This document shows positions 43,591 through 52,888 of a stretch of 55,234 nucleotides of DNA, in pieces. The DNA is taken from the NCBI GenBank assembly GCA_034433695.1, contig DAOUAK010000008.1, positions 1 through 55,234 of the forward strand, given 5' to 3'. The position numbers were made by a program, and so were the translations under genes. Numbering within the stretch: position 1 is the stretch's first letter; each line of letters opens with the position of its first letter. The notes under the pieces are model-generated. The model worked only from the letters and a program-made list of their open reading frames with translations, made no database searches and was not told the origin of the DNA. This DNA is from JASFBA01 sp034433695. Its GTDB lineage: Bacteria > Chloroflexota > Chloroflexia > DTKN01.

Positions 43591-44722
43591 CTTTTTCCCC
43601 TCGCAACCATTCCTGAAACTGTTCCAGTGTTGTTCTCCAGCAAAAGAAAAGGTCTTGTAGGGCCTCCTCAGCATATTCTGCGGTGCAGGCGTCGGTGCAG
43701 TCCTTGATAACAATGGGACGGTAACGGTAATTATAGGCCGAAACCACCGTGTAACGGACGTCTACATGGGTGGGGGCCCCCATAATAACCAGGCGGGTGA
43801 TGCCGTGTTTTCTCAACCAGGGGTCCAGGCCGGTTTCATAGAAAGCATCATAGTACCGCTTGGCAAAGACCGTTTCACCCCCTTGAGGGGACAGGGGCGG
43901 CACGATCTCGGCTCCCGGTGTTCCCTGGATGCCGTGCGGTTTACGCCAGCGGAATTCCGGGTCATCCCAGGCATGGGCATCCATCGTATAGAGCACCGGC
44001 AGGCCCATCTCCCGGAATAGAGAGAGGAGAGCCTGCATGGCATCTAGACGGGCGGCTACACGCCGGCCGTCCTCCGGCAGGTCATTCTCCACCAGATCAC
44101 GGTTGACATTGACGACCAGCAAGGCCAGGTGTTCCGTCCGCTCGGGTAAGGGTCCTGGACCTCCGGCCAGAAACTCCTCGCTGGTCAACACGGTCCCCAG
44201 CGTTTCGGCGAACTCCCGCATGGCCCGTTCGTGCATCATCCCTGTGCGGGAGTAGAGGCAGTCGGCGATGGCGATGACCTCGTAACTCCGGAAGAAAGCA
44301 TCTGCTGCCGAGTACAGCACGCAAACGTTGCTCGGCCGGCCCACCAACACCAACCGGCGGATACCTTCCTCCCGCAGGTATAGGTCCAAATCCGTGCCGA
44401 AGAAGGCACTGAACCGGCGTTTGCCCACTGTGTAACCCGAGGAGGTCAGCGGAAAGAGTTCCGGAATCAACTGCGAACCTTCTGTGCCTCGAATGGCATG
44501 GGGTTGTCCTGCACGAAAGTCGCTAAATTCCGGATCATCCGGGCGATGCTGGTCCTGAACAAAGATCACCGGGTAACCCGCCTGATGGGCCGCCTGGATA
44601 AAGGACACGGTCCTTTGGAGAATGGCTTTATACTCCGGCGGCATGGGGAATGGCCTGCCTCGTTCCACCATATCTACCAGCAGGTTGATTACCAGGATTG
44701 CTGTGTTCTTGTTTTCGCCCAT
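43580..44722 (-). CDS. Tandem isochorismatase-fold hydrolase, asymmetric active sites
   Basis: The 380-residue product is a fusion of two cysteine-hydrolase (isochorismatase) domains, about 1-185 and 195-375. The canonical triad is Asp-Lys-Cys. Domain 1 has ILVINLLVD (Asp position is Asn), GKRRFSAFFGTDL (Lys kept) and RPSNVCVLYS (Cys kept). Domain 2 has LLVVNVNRD (Asn), AKRYYDAFYET (Lys kept) and APTHVDVRYT (Cys replaced by Asp). Family members include nicotinamidase, ureidoacrylate, maleamate, biuret and N-carbamoylsarcosine amidohydrolases. Domain 1 may be an altered hydrolase and domain 2 structural. TTGGAGATGGCGT precedes the ATG. Confidence 0.82.
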   Translation of the reverse strand: MGENKNTAILVINLLVDMVERGRPFPMPPEYKAILQRTVSFIQAAHQAGYPVIFVQDQHRPDDPEFSDFRAGQPHAIRGTEGSQLIPELFPLTSSGYTVGKRRFSAFFGTDLDLYLREEGIRRLVLVGRPSNVCVLYSAADAFFRSYEVIAIADCLYSRTGMMHERAMREFAETLGTVLTSEEFLAGGPGPLPERTEHLALLVVNVNRDLVENDLPEDGRRVAARLDAMQALLSLFREMGLPVLYTMDAHAWDDPEFRWRKPHGIQGTPGAEIVPPLSPQGGETVFAKRYYDAFYETGLDPWLRKHGITRLVIMGAPTHVDVRYTVVSAYNYRYRPIVIKDCTDACTAEYAEEALQDLFFCWRTTLEQFQEWLRGEKDGR

Positions 44723-44785
44723 ACGCCATCTCCAAGGATCCTGCAGGCCGGTCTTGCCCGTTTCCGGGATAACCTCCCCGCGGGG

Positions 44786-44832
44786 CGGGACGCCGGGGCA
44801 TACCGGGGAAAGAGTATGCCCCGGCAGTCCCG
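44786..44832. repeat. Long near-perfect hairpin between aminotransferase and hydrolase genes
   Basis: CGGGAC plus GCCGGGGCATAC (44786-44803) pairs with GTATGCCCCGGC, a 1-nt bulge and GTCCCG (44814-44832) over a 10-nt loop, giving an 18-bp stem just 8 nt downstream of the aminotransferase stop. It may partly terminate or set a boundary inside the long minus-strand operon. The remainder of this 118-nt gap carries the ribosome site for the next gene. Confidence 0.75.
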
Positions 44833-44840
44833 TTCCCGTC

Positions 44841-46064
44841 TCACTGCTTCAGCATAGTCAGCGCCCGGTCGAAGATCTCCAGGGCTCGAGACACCTGCTC
44901 TTTGGTGATGACCAGGGGGGGCGATATCCGGACTGTGGTCCCCGAGTTGACCGTCCAGCAGACCAGCGCCCCCAGTTCCTTGACCCGGGCGACAAAAGCC
45001 GCCGTGTCCTCGGGTTGGTGCATTTCGAGGGCGGTGAGCAAACCTCGCCCCCGTACCTCTTTGACGAGGTCAGGGTACCTCTTGCGCAGTTCCTCCATGC
45101 CCTGGATGAGTTCCGCTCCGCGGTCGCGGGCGTTCTGAAGCAGGTTTTCTTCCTCGATGACTTTGATCGAAGCCACCGCCGCCGCGCAACAGACCGGGTT
45201 TCCGCCATAGGTTGTGCAGTGCACCAGCGGCGGGTCGGAAAACTGGGCCATCAGTTCCCGCGAGGCGATAAAGCCGCCCAAAGGCATCCCGGAGGCAATT
45301 CCTTTCGCCATGGGCATGATATCGGGAACAACCCCATAGTGTTCGCAGGCGAACCACTGGCCGGTGCGGCCAAAGCCGGTTTGTACTTCGTCGACGATAA
45401 GTAGAGCGCCATACTCGTGGGCCAGGTCACGCAGAGCCGGGAGAAACTCGTCATCGCACGGCCGAATCCCTCCCTCGCCCTGAATCGGCTCCACAATGAT
45501 GGCGGCTACGTCTTCGTTCATCATCTTGCGGGTCGTCTCGATATCATTGAACGGTACTTCGATGGCCCAGGGGTACAACGGTTCGAAGGGATCTTTATAC
45601 AGCCGTTTGGCGCTGACCGATAGGCTCATGTAGGTTCGACCGTGGAAGGCGCGGCTGAAGTAGATGAGGCGCTTCCGGCGTGTTGCCTTGAGAGCAAGTT
45701 TGATGGCCCCCTCAACAGCCTCGGCTCCGCTGTTGCAGAAGAAGGTGCTTTCCAGGTTGCCCGGAGCACGCTCGGCGATCAGGCGGGCCAGTTCCACCTG
45801 GATCGGATAGATGAAGTTGCCGAAAGCGTTTCCGTGAATAATCTGGCGGGCCTGCTCGCAGATCGCCTCGACAACTTTGGGATGGGCATGCCCGGTAGCC
45901 ACCACGGCGATGCCCCCGATCAGGTCCAGATATTCCTTGCCATCCGCGGTGCGGAGGATGCACCCCCGTCCTTCGGTAACCAGGATGTCTTTGGGGGTCG
46001 GGAAGAGTTGGGCCACATAGGCCCGATCCATCTCACGAATTTCCTGGATGCGCTTCTCGTCCAT
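44841..46064 (-). CDS. Class III PLP-dependent aminotransferase (omega-amino acid type)
   Basis: The 407-residue product carries FCNSGAEAVEGAIKLA, FHGRTYMSLS, IVDEVQTGFGRTG and the PLP lysine in MPMAKGIASGMPLGG, all class III (GABA, beta-alanine, acetylornithine) landmarks. In this context it would convert beta-alanine, 3-aminoisobutyrate or a related omega-amino acid to the semialdehyde, which the AOR could then oxidise. TAAGGAGGTCACCG precedes the ATG. It lies 18 nt downstream of the molybdenum hydroxylase gene. Confidence 0.87.
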   Translation of the reverse strand: MDEKRIQEIREMDRAYVAQLFPTPKDILVTEGRGCILRTADGKEYLDLIGGIAVVATGHAHPKVVEAICEQARQIIHGNAFGNFIYPIQVELARLIAERAPGNLESTFFCNSGAEAVEGAIKLALKATRRKRLIYFSRAFHGRTYMSLSVSAKRLYKDPFEPLYPWAIEVPFNDIETTRKMMNEDVAAIIVEPIQGEGGIRPCDDEFLPALRDLAHEYGALLIVDEVQTGFGRTGQWFACEHYGVVPDIMPMAKGIASGMPLGGFIASRELMAQFSDPPLVHCTTYGGNPVCCAAAVASIKVIEEENLLQNARDRGAELIQGMEELRKRYPDLVKEVRGRGLLTALEMHQPEDTAAFVARVKELGALVCWTVNSGTTVRISPPLVITKEQVSRALEIFDRALTMLKQ

Positions 46065-46082
46065 CGGTGACCTCCTTATTTT

Positions 46083-49000
46083 TCAAGCCTTTTTCTTCAT
46101 GCCCAGCAAAACTCGCTCTTTTGTAGCCGGAAGATGTTTTATCCTGACCCCTACGGCATCATAGATAGCGTTGCAGACGGCCGGTGCTGTAGGAACAGCC
46201 CCCGCCTCGGCTAATCCCTTCGCACCGAACGGCCCGCCGGGATCGGGGTCTTCGACAATTATCGGGAGAATCTGGACGGGTACGGTGCTGCGTTGGACCA
46301 TAATCTTGTGCATCCTGTCGGAGAGGATACGTCCGCGTTCCTGCACGAACTCTTCAGAGAGAGCGTACCCCAACCCCATGATCACTGCTCCCTCGATCTG
46401 CCCCTCGACGGCCGTACGGTTGATGGCCCGACCGACATCGTGGGCAGCGATGAAACGGAGCACGTTGACCTGGCCGGTCTCCTCGTCAACCTCGACAATG
46501 GCGACGTGGCACATATAGCAGAGTGCCGGATAGTTCAGATACGTTTCTTCGGTTAGTCCTAAAGCCTGGCGTTGCTCGGGAGAAAGGATTCGAAAGGTGG
46601 GAGGAGGTCGGTGATAGTAATCGGCGGCGAGTATTTTGCCTTGCTGTTGAGCGAGGTGGAATAGGTTCTCCAGATTTCCAACAGGGGTTTCCCTCTCCAA
46701 ATCGAGGAACTGACCGTTTTGGGTCAGCAGAAGCCTTTCTGGCTTTACCCCGTAGGCTTGGGCCGCGAACTCTATAACCTGCGACCGGAGAAGTTGGCTG
46801 GCTTCTAAGATGGCCCGTCCGGTGACGTAGGTCTGGCGGGAGGCTGCCGTGATGCCCCCATCCCGTGCTTGTTGAGTGTCTCCGGTGAGGTAGCGGATCA
46901 GGTCGTAAGATACCCCAAGAGCCTTGGCCGCGATCTGGCACATAACCGTGTTGGCACCTTGACCCAGGTCGATGGCACCATGGCGCAGGAGAAAGGTGCC
47001 ATCGGGTTGCAATTCGATCGCCGCATGTACGCTGTCATCTCCCCCGATTCCCAGTCCGACGTTTTTCATACCTGCGGCCACCCCCACGCCGATGCGCCGA
47101 CCCGGCCGCGGTTCGGGCAAACGCATCGCTCGGAGTGCCTTTTCGGCGGCATCGAGGACCGGTTTGGCTCCCACGCTGTGCCGGAGGATCTGCCCGGTAA
47201 CCAGTTCCGAACCTTCTTCCAACATGTTTTTCCGCCGGAGGGTAAAGGGGTCCATTCCCAGTTTCCGGGCCAATTCGTCGATGAGCGATTCCATGGCAAA
47301 GCAGGGCTGATTGGCACCAAAGCCCCGCATGGCTCCGGAAGGGACATTATTGGTCCGCACCGATATACCCGACACCCGGACATGAGGAATGCTATAGGGG
47401 CCCGAGGCAAAAACGGTGGCTTGCTCGATTACATCGTCAGAGGTGGAGCGGTAAGCCCCCCCATCGCTGGTCAGGTGGGCCTCCAGGGCGACAAAACGAC
47501 CGTCACGAGTTGCGCCCAGCTTGTAATGCATCCAGAAGGCATGGCGTTTCACGTGCCGACGGATCGACTCCTCCCGAGAGAGTGCAATTTTGACCGGCCG
47601 GCCGGTCAGGTAGGCCCCCAAGGCCAGATAGGGTTGAATGGTCAGATCCATCTTGCCACCAAAGGCCCCTCCGACTGGCGTCTGCACGATCCGAACGCGC
47701 TCCTGGGGCAACCCCAAGATATCGGCAATCTGCTGGCGATCCCCTGAGGGCCACTGCGTGGCCTGGTAAAGGACCACGGTATCGCCTTCCAAGACCCCGA
47801 TTCCTGCCTCCGTCTCTAGAAATAGGTGCTCGATCGGTGGCGTGGTAAACTCCCCCTCCACGACGACGTCAGCCTGAGCAAATCCCTCCCGGATGTCTCC
47901 CTTCTGGACCTGAGTGCGGTGAAAGACATTGTCGCTGCCCTTGAGGATGGGGGCATCTGGCCGAAGGGCTTCCTCAGGGGTGAAGACCCCGGGTAACTCT
48001 CGATACTCCACCCGAACCTTACGAGACCCTTCCTCTGCTGCGGCCAAGGTTTCGGCGTAAACCACCGCCACGGCGTCGCCCACAAACAACACCCGGTCCT
48101 TTGCCAACACCGGCTGGTCGTACCCTACGGAGCCGAACAGGTTTTGACCGGGCACATCTCGCCAGGTGATCACCCGCACCACGCCGGGCACGGCCTCTGC
48201 CTCCGACGTATCGATGCCGAGAATCTCCGCATGGGGATAGGCACTCCAGACAACCTTTCCGTAAAGCATCCCTTCTATATGCATATCCCCGGCGTAGACC
48301 TCCGCGCCGGTTACCCGACGGTAGGCGTCTTTACGCGGCGTCGCCCGGAGCTCGATTCCATCCTTATGGCCGCTAAGCACCTTGGACGCATCCTTGATGG
48401 CCTCGACGATCTTCACGTAGCCCGTACAGCGGCAGTAGTTATTGCCCAACCCTCGTTTGATTTCCTCGGTCGTAGGCTCCGGGATCTGTTGGAGGAGAGA
48501 TACGGCCGTGAGCACCATTCCTGGGGTGCAGTAGCCACACTGGACGGCGTCATGGCAGACCAGGGCCTGCTGAACCGGGTGAAGTTGTCCTGCCTGGGCC
48601 ATCCCTTCGATCGTTTGCACGCGACGCCCGTGCACTTTGAATACAGGATACAGACAGGAAACAACCGTCTGCCCATCCACCAGGACAGTGCACGCGCCAC
48701 AATCACCCTCATTGCAGGCCACCTTGGTGCCGGTCAATCCCAGTTCTTCCCGGAGCACCTGGGCCAGCGTGGCATCCGGTTTGGGGGCCAAGGAGATTTC
48801 CTGACCGTTCAGGGTAAAAGTGATCCGCCCATCGGTAATGGGGGCCCATGGGGCGTCTGACCAAGGCTGGGCCGGTTTGAAACGGCCTGCTGGTCTGGGG
48901 ACTTCCCCTCCCTTGGCGAGTTCTACGGCTCGGCGCAGGGCACGCCGAACCAGGACACCGACGATCTCCTCTCGATATTCCCGGGTAGCACGGAGGCGGC

Positions 49001-49778
49001 TTGTCCGCAGAGAGCAGGCCATTGCGGCCTGTTCGGCAGCATAAGCATAGGTCTCTTCTCGGCAAGGAGCATCTCGCAGGAAGTCTTCGGCACAGACCAT
49101 GCGCAACGGTGTCTCGGCCACCGGCCCCATGGCAATCCGAGCCCAGGCTATCCGTTCCAGGTCCTCCGTCAGCTGGAGTTCCACTCCGCAGCAGGCAATA
49201 GGCAAAGCCATGGTCTCCCGTTGAGCGATTCGTTCGTAGGCAGAGGCCTGGCGTGGACCGGGTTTCCGCCATCGAAACCGGGTGATCATCTCCCGATGAG
49301 GATCCACGCGGGATATTCCCGGGCCGGCAAAGAGGCTGGAAACTGCCACCCAGCGACGTCCCGCTCGACTGGCGATCTCTGCCTCCGCCCCTAAAGCCAG
49401 GAGGGCGATGCTGCCATCTCCGGCCGGTTGGGCCGTAACCACGTTGCCTCCCAGCGTGGCTATATTCTGAATGCTCCAGGCACCCAGGTGGCCAGCCGCC
49501 TCGGCCAACAGATGCGCTTTTTGCTGGATCAACGGCGACGTCCATAGGTTATGGAAGGTCGTACAGGCGCCAACGATGATGAAGGTCTCGTCCTCCTCGA
49601 TGGTGTCCATACCGGGGATGCGGCTGATGTCGACCAGGCAGGCCGGCTGATACTTGCCTTCACGCACGTCAATGAGCACATCTGTCCCCCCAGCAATCAG
49701 GCGTGCCTGCCCCCTCCATTGCTCCAGTATGTCCAGGGCATCGTCAACCGAACTGGCCAGATAATACTGTTGCCACAT
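46083..49778 (-). CDS. Fused FAD / 2Fe-2S / molybdopterin hydroxylase (xanthine-dehydrogenase family, rearranged order)
   Basis: The 1231-residue single chain has an FAD domain (about 1-290; IAGGTDVLID, NIATLGGNVVTAQPAGD), a [2Fe-2S] pair domain (about 318-465; ligands C355, C360, C363, C375 and C414, C417, C449, C451) and the molybdopterin domain (about 485-1231) with GAMRGFGANQ and the C-terminal catalytic-glutamate region FGAKGLAEAGAVP. Eukaryotic XDH is ordered 2Fe-2S, FAD, Mo; here FAD comes first, equivalent to E. coli ygfM followed by xdhD. It hydroxylates an N-heterocycle such as a purine or nicotinate with water. GGGAGGTTAAT precedes the ATG at 49778. Confidence 0.88.
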   Translation of the reverse strand: MWQQYYLASSVDDALDILEQWRGQARLIAGGTDVLIDVREGKYQPACLVDISRIPGMDTIEEDETFIIVGACTTFHNLWTSPLIQQKAHLLAEAAGHLGAWSIQNIATLGGNVVTAQPAGDGSIALLALGAEAEIASRAGRRWVAVSSLFAGPGISRVDPHREMITRFRWRKPGPRQASAYERIAQRETMALPIACCGVELQLTEDLERIAWARIAMGPVAETPLRMVCAEDFLRDAPCREETYAYAAEQAAMACSLRTSRLRATREYREEIVGVLVRRALRRAVELAKGGEVPRPAGRFKPAQPWSDAPWAPITDGRITFTLNGQEISLAPKPDATLAQVLREELGLTGTKVACNEGDCGACTVLVDGQTVVSCLYPVFKVHGRRVQTIEGMAQAGQLHPVQQALVCHDAVQCGYCTPGMVLTAVSLLQQIPEPTTEEIKRGLGNNYCRCTGYVKIVEAIKDASKVLSGHKDGIELRATPRKDAYRRVTGAEVYAGDMHIEGMLYGKVVWSAYPHAEILGIDTSEAEAVPGVVRVITWRDVPGQNLFGSVGYDQPVLAKDRVLFVGDAVAVVYAETLAAAEEGSRKVRVEYRELPGVFTPEEALRPDAPILKGSDNVFHRTQVQKGDIREGFAQADVVVEGEFTTPPIEHLFLETEAGIGVLEGDTVVLYQATQWPSGDRQQIADILGLPQERVRIVQTPVGGAFGGKMDLTIQPYLALGAYLTGRPVKIALSREESIRRHVKRHAFWMHYKLGATRDGRFVALEAHLTSDGGAYRSTSDDVIEQATVFASGPYSIPHVRVSGISVRTNNVPSGAMRGFGANQPCFAMESLIDELARKLGMDPFTLRRKNMLEEGSELVTGQILRHSVGAKPVLDAAEKALRAMRLPEPRPGRRIGVGVAAGMKNVGLGIGGDDSVHAAIELQPDGTFLLRHGAIDLGQGANTVMCQIAAKALGVSYDLIRYLTGDTQQARDGGITAASRQTYVTGRAILEASQLLRSQVIEFAAQAYGVKPERLLLTQNGQFLDLERETPVGNLENLFHLAQQQGKILAADYYHRPPPTFRILSPEQRQALGLTEETYLNYPALCYMCHVAIVEVDEETGQVNVLRFIAAHDVGRAINRTAVEGQIEGAVIMGLGYALSEEFVQERGRILSDRMHKIMVQRSTVPVQILPIIVEDPDPGGPFGAKGLAEAGAVPTAPAVCNAIYDAVGVRIKHLPATKERVLLGMKKKA

Positions 49779-49794
49779 ATTAACCTCCCGGCGG

Positions 49795-51087
49795 CTAACC
49801 ACGCATCCGGCGAGCATTCTCCCAAAGCCGGGAGATGGTCTCCATCGCCTGGTCCTTAGCCGCTTTCTCATCTACCGTACGGACCTGCCTTTCAGCAACA
49901 ACCACCTGTCCGTCCACGATGACGTGACTTACGTCGCTACCGGTCGCACCAAGGACGAGGTGGTAAATGACATTCTCCGGAGACAGGGGAGCGGGGGAGT
50001 GGTCCCGCAACAGAACCAGGTCGGCCAGCAGACCCGGGGCGATCGAGCCGGCTTCCAGGTGCAGGGCCCGGGCGGCACGGACGGTGTGAAGAGACAGGAT
50101 GTCCGAAGGGGAAACTTGCCCTGGCGAAACCAGAGCATGCAGGAGGAAAGTGGTGCTGAGATTGACAAAGGGGTCAAAAGCGCGGACGAACCCGTCGTCG
50201 CCCAGGCTGACATCGATCCCCGCCAGTAACATTGCGGCCAACGGGGCAACACCTGTGCCAATCTCCATGTTGGACACCGGGTTGTGCGTGACTTTGGTGC
50301 CCGTTTCGGCGAGGATGCGGATCTCCTCCTCATTCAGGTGAACGCACTGGGAGGCCAGCGTATTCTCGTCCAGCACCCCCAAATCGCGCAGATAGGGAAC
50401 CGGTCGTTGGCCAAACCGCTTCAGGGCATCTTCCACGTGGTAGGTGCCTTCAGAGACGTGCAACTGGAAGAGCGCTTTCTTGGATTGGGCGATCTTCTTG
50501 GCCTCCTGAATGTAGGAGCCACTACAGGAAAAGGTCGTATGCACACTCATCAATCCGCGTACCCGCCCCTGCCGGTCCAGCAGGCGCTCATTTTCCTGAA
50601 GCAGTTTGCGGGCTATATCAGGGCCGGCCCGTTCTGTGGCTTCGTTGGAGAGAAAAGCCCGTGCTCCGGTGCGCTCGACGGCCTCGGCTTCCACCAACAT
50701 GAAGCCTGGTTCGGCATAAGGGGCCTCCATCACATCGCAAAAGCAGGTGTAGCCGTTCTTCAGGTGCAAGATCGAGGCATAGGTGGCCAGATGGGCAATG
50801 TCTTCCGCAGTCAACACATCCTCGACAAAGGGCCACCAGTACTCCTTCAAGAAGGGCCAAAACCCGCTAGGAGCCGGGACCGGATGGCCGTAAGCGACCA
50901 ACCCATGCAGGTGGGTATGTGTGCTGATCAGACCGGGGAGGAGAATTCCATCTACATAAAGGTCGGCCTGTCGGGGATCTGCGTTGGCCCACACACCGAC
51001 GATCCGCTGTCCCTGAATTTCGATGACCGGGTTGGGGAGCACCCCTTGTTCCGTCATGGTCACTGCCAATCTGGCACCAATTTTCAC
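49795..51087 (-). CDS. ssnA: SsnA-like amidohydrolase (deaminase family)
   Basis: The 430-residue metal-dependent deaminase-type TIM barrel has LISTHTHLHG (about residue 58), LHVSEGTYH (about 205), CVHLNEEE (about 245) and the metal/catalytic Asp in LGDDGFVRAFDPF (about 297). This pattern matches SsnA and the related guanine-deaminase/triazine hydrolase group. SsnA is part of anaerobic purine catabolism in enterobacteria and gut anaerobes, encoded just before ygfM-xdhD as here. The GTG start at 51087 follows CGGAGGTGCATC. Deamination or ring opening of a hydroxylated purine is the likely role; the exact reaction is not settled. Confidence 0.8.
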   Translation of the reverse strand: MKIGARLAVTMTEQGVLPNPVIEIQGQRIVGVWANADPRQADLYVDGILLPGLISTHTHLHGLVAYGHPVPAPSGFWPFLKEYWWPFVEDVLTAEDIAHLATYASILHLKNGYTCFCDVMEAPYAEPGFMLVEAEAVERTGARAFLSNEATERAGPDIARKLLQENERLLDRQGRVRGLMSVHTTFSCSGSYIQEAKKIAQSKKALFQLHVSEGTYHVEDALKRFGQRPVPYLRDLGVLDENTLASQCVHLNEEEIRILAETGTKVTHNPVSNMEIGTGVAPLAAMLLAGIDVSLGDDGFVRAFDPFVNLSTTFLLHALVSPGQVSPSDILSLHTVRAARALHLEAGSIAPGLLADLVLLRDHSPAPLSPENVIYHLVLGATGSDVSHVIVDGQVVVAERQVRTVDEKAAKDQAMETISRLWENARRMRG

Positions 51088-51102
51088 GATGCACCTCCGA
51101 AG

Positions 51103-52818
51103 TTATGCAAGTACAGATTGCAGCCAGTTGAACTCAAGGCCCAGTTCCTTGCACTTGTTTGCCGAGGGGCGCCCACGTTCATCCCAATCACGTAATCTGT
51201 AGTAAGCCCTCATGCCCTCACGATACTTGTCTGGGGCAACCAGGCCCTCAAGCAGCCGCTTCGGGAGAGTATCTTGGGAAGCATCCACTCCTCGGCGGAT
51301 GTTCAACAAACGCTCTAGGGTAAAGATGCGCTCGCCGGCCCGGCGGAGATCTTCCTCCGTGATTTCCTGTCCCAAAACTGCGGTTAATGCTCGAGCATAG
51401 AAGGATCTCGTCGGCCCTGTCAAGAATGTGCACATAATCAGCGAATCGCGGACAGCCCCCTCATTATGGTACTTGAAGACCAGTTCGGCCAATTCGTCCC
51501 CGGAGAAGTCCTTGCCTGTAAGTTCATCTCCGACGGTCCAGGCTCGGCTGTGGCAACCACCGCGATTGGTTGTCGAATAGGAGATAGCCATGCCGATCAA
51601 ACGACGCGGATCATAGGCCGCGATCTCCAGCCCTTTGACATGCATGGCATAATCCACACCAAAGTGCTCTGCAGCAGAGCGCGTTCCCCGAGCCAGAATA
51701 TCACCGACTCCCTCACGGTAGGCCAGTTTTCTTACCAGTTCCAGAACGCCTGAAGGATCGTGCAGCGTCCCTGTATATTCCCGATAAAAGGCGATGGTAT
51801 TTCCGGCCGAAATGGTGTCCAACCCCAGTTCGTTACACAGGGTCACCGCACGCACAATCAGGGGATAGTCGTCGATGCAGTTATCGCCTCCAAAGGCCCA
51901 CAGGCTTTCATACTCGGCCGCTTCCATCTCCTCCTCCCCGATACGCACGTGGAGGCGACACCGAACCGGACAACCCGGGCAGGTGCTTCGACCGCAAACA
52001 TAGTCTTTGGCGATACGATCACCGTAGATTCGATAAGCCGTCTCGAAATAGCGCTGACGAAAATTACCCGTTGGAAAAGCATGAAAGGTATTAACCGGCT
52101 CAACCAGGTTGGGTGTACCGATCGGTCCTTGTACCTGGGTCAAGAAGGGGTCTTGTCGGATGGCCTCAAGGGCTTCCCGATTGATAGCCCGAAGCCCCTC
52201 TCGATCCACAACCGGCGGTCTAGTCCGCCCTCCAGTCAGAACAGCCTTGATGTTCTTGCTGCCTAGCATGGCTCCTGGCCCACAACGTGCGGCGGCGTGC
52301 GACTCGTTGCCTCGAACCGCGGCCATCGGTACGAGCCTTTCGCCGGCCGGCCCGATGGCCAGGATGCTCATGTCGGGATAGAGTTTCAGCAAAGCCTCCC
52401 GCGTCGCAGAGACTGTCAAGCCCCAGAGGTCGGGCCGGGGAATCACCTCGATCCCCTCCTCCCGTACCAACACAATTGACGGTTTGGGGGCTCTGCCCTG
52501 CAACACGAGGGCGAGGGTGCCACTTCTGGCCAGGGCGTAGCCAAAATCGCCGCCCATCCAACTGGTCGAGGTGAGCCCGGTGAGCGGGGAGATACCGGTA
52601 ATACTGACCCGATTGGCTCCCGGAAATCCGGTGGCCGTCAGAGACCCGGTCGCGATGATGATCGGCAGGCGCGGATGCAACGGCGGGAGAACGGGATCAT
52701 CCATATCCGCTAGTAGGCGCGCGCCTAGCCCTAATCCTCCCAAGTAATCTCGTCGCAGAGACATTTCGGGGGAAACCGCCCAGGTTGTACCTTGTTCCAG
52801 ATCGACGTATCGAATCAT
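51103..52818 (-). CDS. Tungsten-containing aldehyde:ferredoxin oxidoreductase
   Basis: The 571-residue AOR-family protein has the N-terminal pterin-binding domain with DYLGGLGLGARLLADM and NRVSITGISPLTG, the 4Fe-4S ligands CPGCPVRC (about residues 279-286) and a distal Cys in SLIMCTFLTG (about 470). AORs oxidise aldehydes to acids with ferredoxin as acceptor. It could remove a semialdehyde formed by the class III aminotransferase, or another aldehyde in the pathway. CAGGAGAAAAA precedes the ATG. It is the first gene behind its own promoter. Confidence 0.88.
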   Translation of the reverse strand: MIRYVDLEQGTTWAVSPEMSLRRDYLGGLGLGARLLADMDDPVLPPLHPRLPIIIATGSLTATGFPGANRVSITGISPLTGLTSTSWMGGDFGYALARSGTLALVLQGRAPKPSIVLVREEGIEVIPRPDLWGLTVSATREALLKLYPDMSILAIGPAGERLVPMAAVRGNESHAAARCGPGAMLGSKNIKAVLTGGRTRPPVVDREGLRAINREALEAIRQDPFLTQVQGPIGTPNLVEPVNTFHAFPTGNFRQRYFETAYRIYGDRIAKDYVCGRSTCPGCPVRCRLHVRIGEEEMEAAEYESLWAFGGDNCIDDYPLIVRAVTLCNELGLDTISAGNTIAFYREYTGTLHDPSGVLELVRKLAYREGVGDILARGTRSAAEHFGVDYAMHVKGLEIAAYDPRRLIGMAISYSTTNRGGCHSRAWTVGDELTGKDFSGDELAELVFKYHNEGAVRDSLIMCTFLTGPTRSFYARALTAVLGQEITEEDLRRAGERIFTLERLLNIRRGVDASQDTLPKRLLEGLVAPDKYREGMRAYYRLRDWDERGRPSANKCKELGLEFNWLQSVLA

Positions 52819-52859
52819 TTTTTCTCCTGAGTCAGGCTTAGTTGTATATCGTATTATAT

Positions 52860-52888
52860 ATTCTATATCATAAGGCGCGTTTTGTCAA
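52860..52888 (-). promoter_or_regulatory. Promoter and AT-rich operator-like site before the AOR gene
   Basis: Minus-strand TTGACA (52883-52888), a 17-nt spacer and TAGAAT (52860-52865) lie in the 74-nt gap between permease and AOR. Around and after the -10 there is a 30-bp AT-only-like stretch (about 52843-52872) with TTGTATATCGTA and related half-sites, striking in a GC-rich genome and a plausible repressor site (GntR-like half-sites are conceivable). Confidence 0.72.

Noticed and set aside
32576..52818. A full nicotinate fermentation cluster of the Eubacterium barkeri type.
   Set aside because: PrpF-like, LeuCD-like and Mo hydroxylase genes fit, but B12-dependent methyleneglutarate mutase, 6-hydroxynicotinate reductase, hydroxymethylglutarate enzymes and dimethylmalate lyase are missing. 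It remains only as an analogy for the tail.
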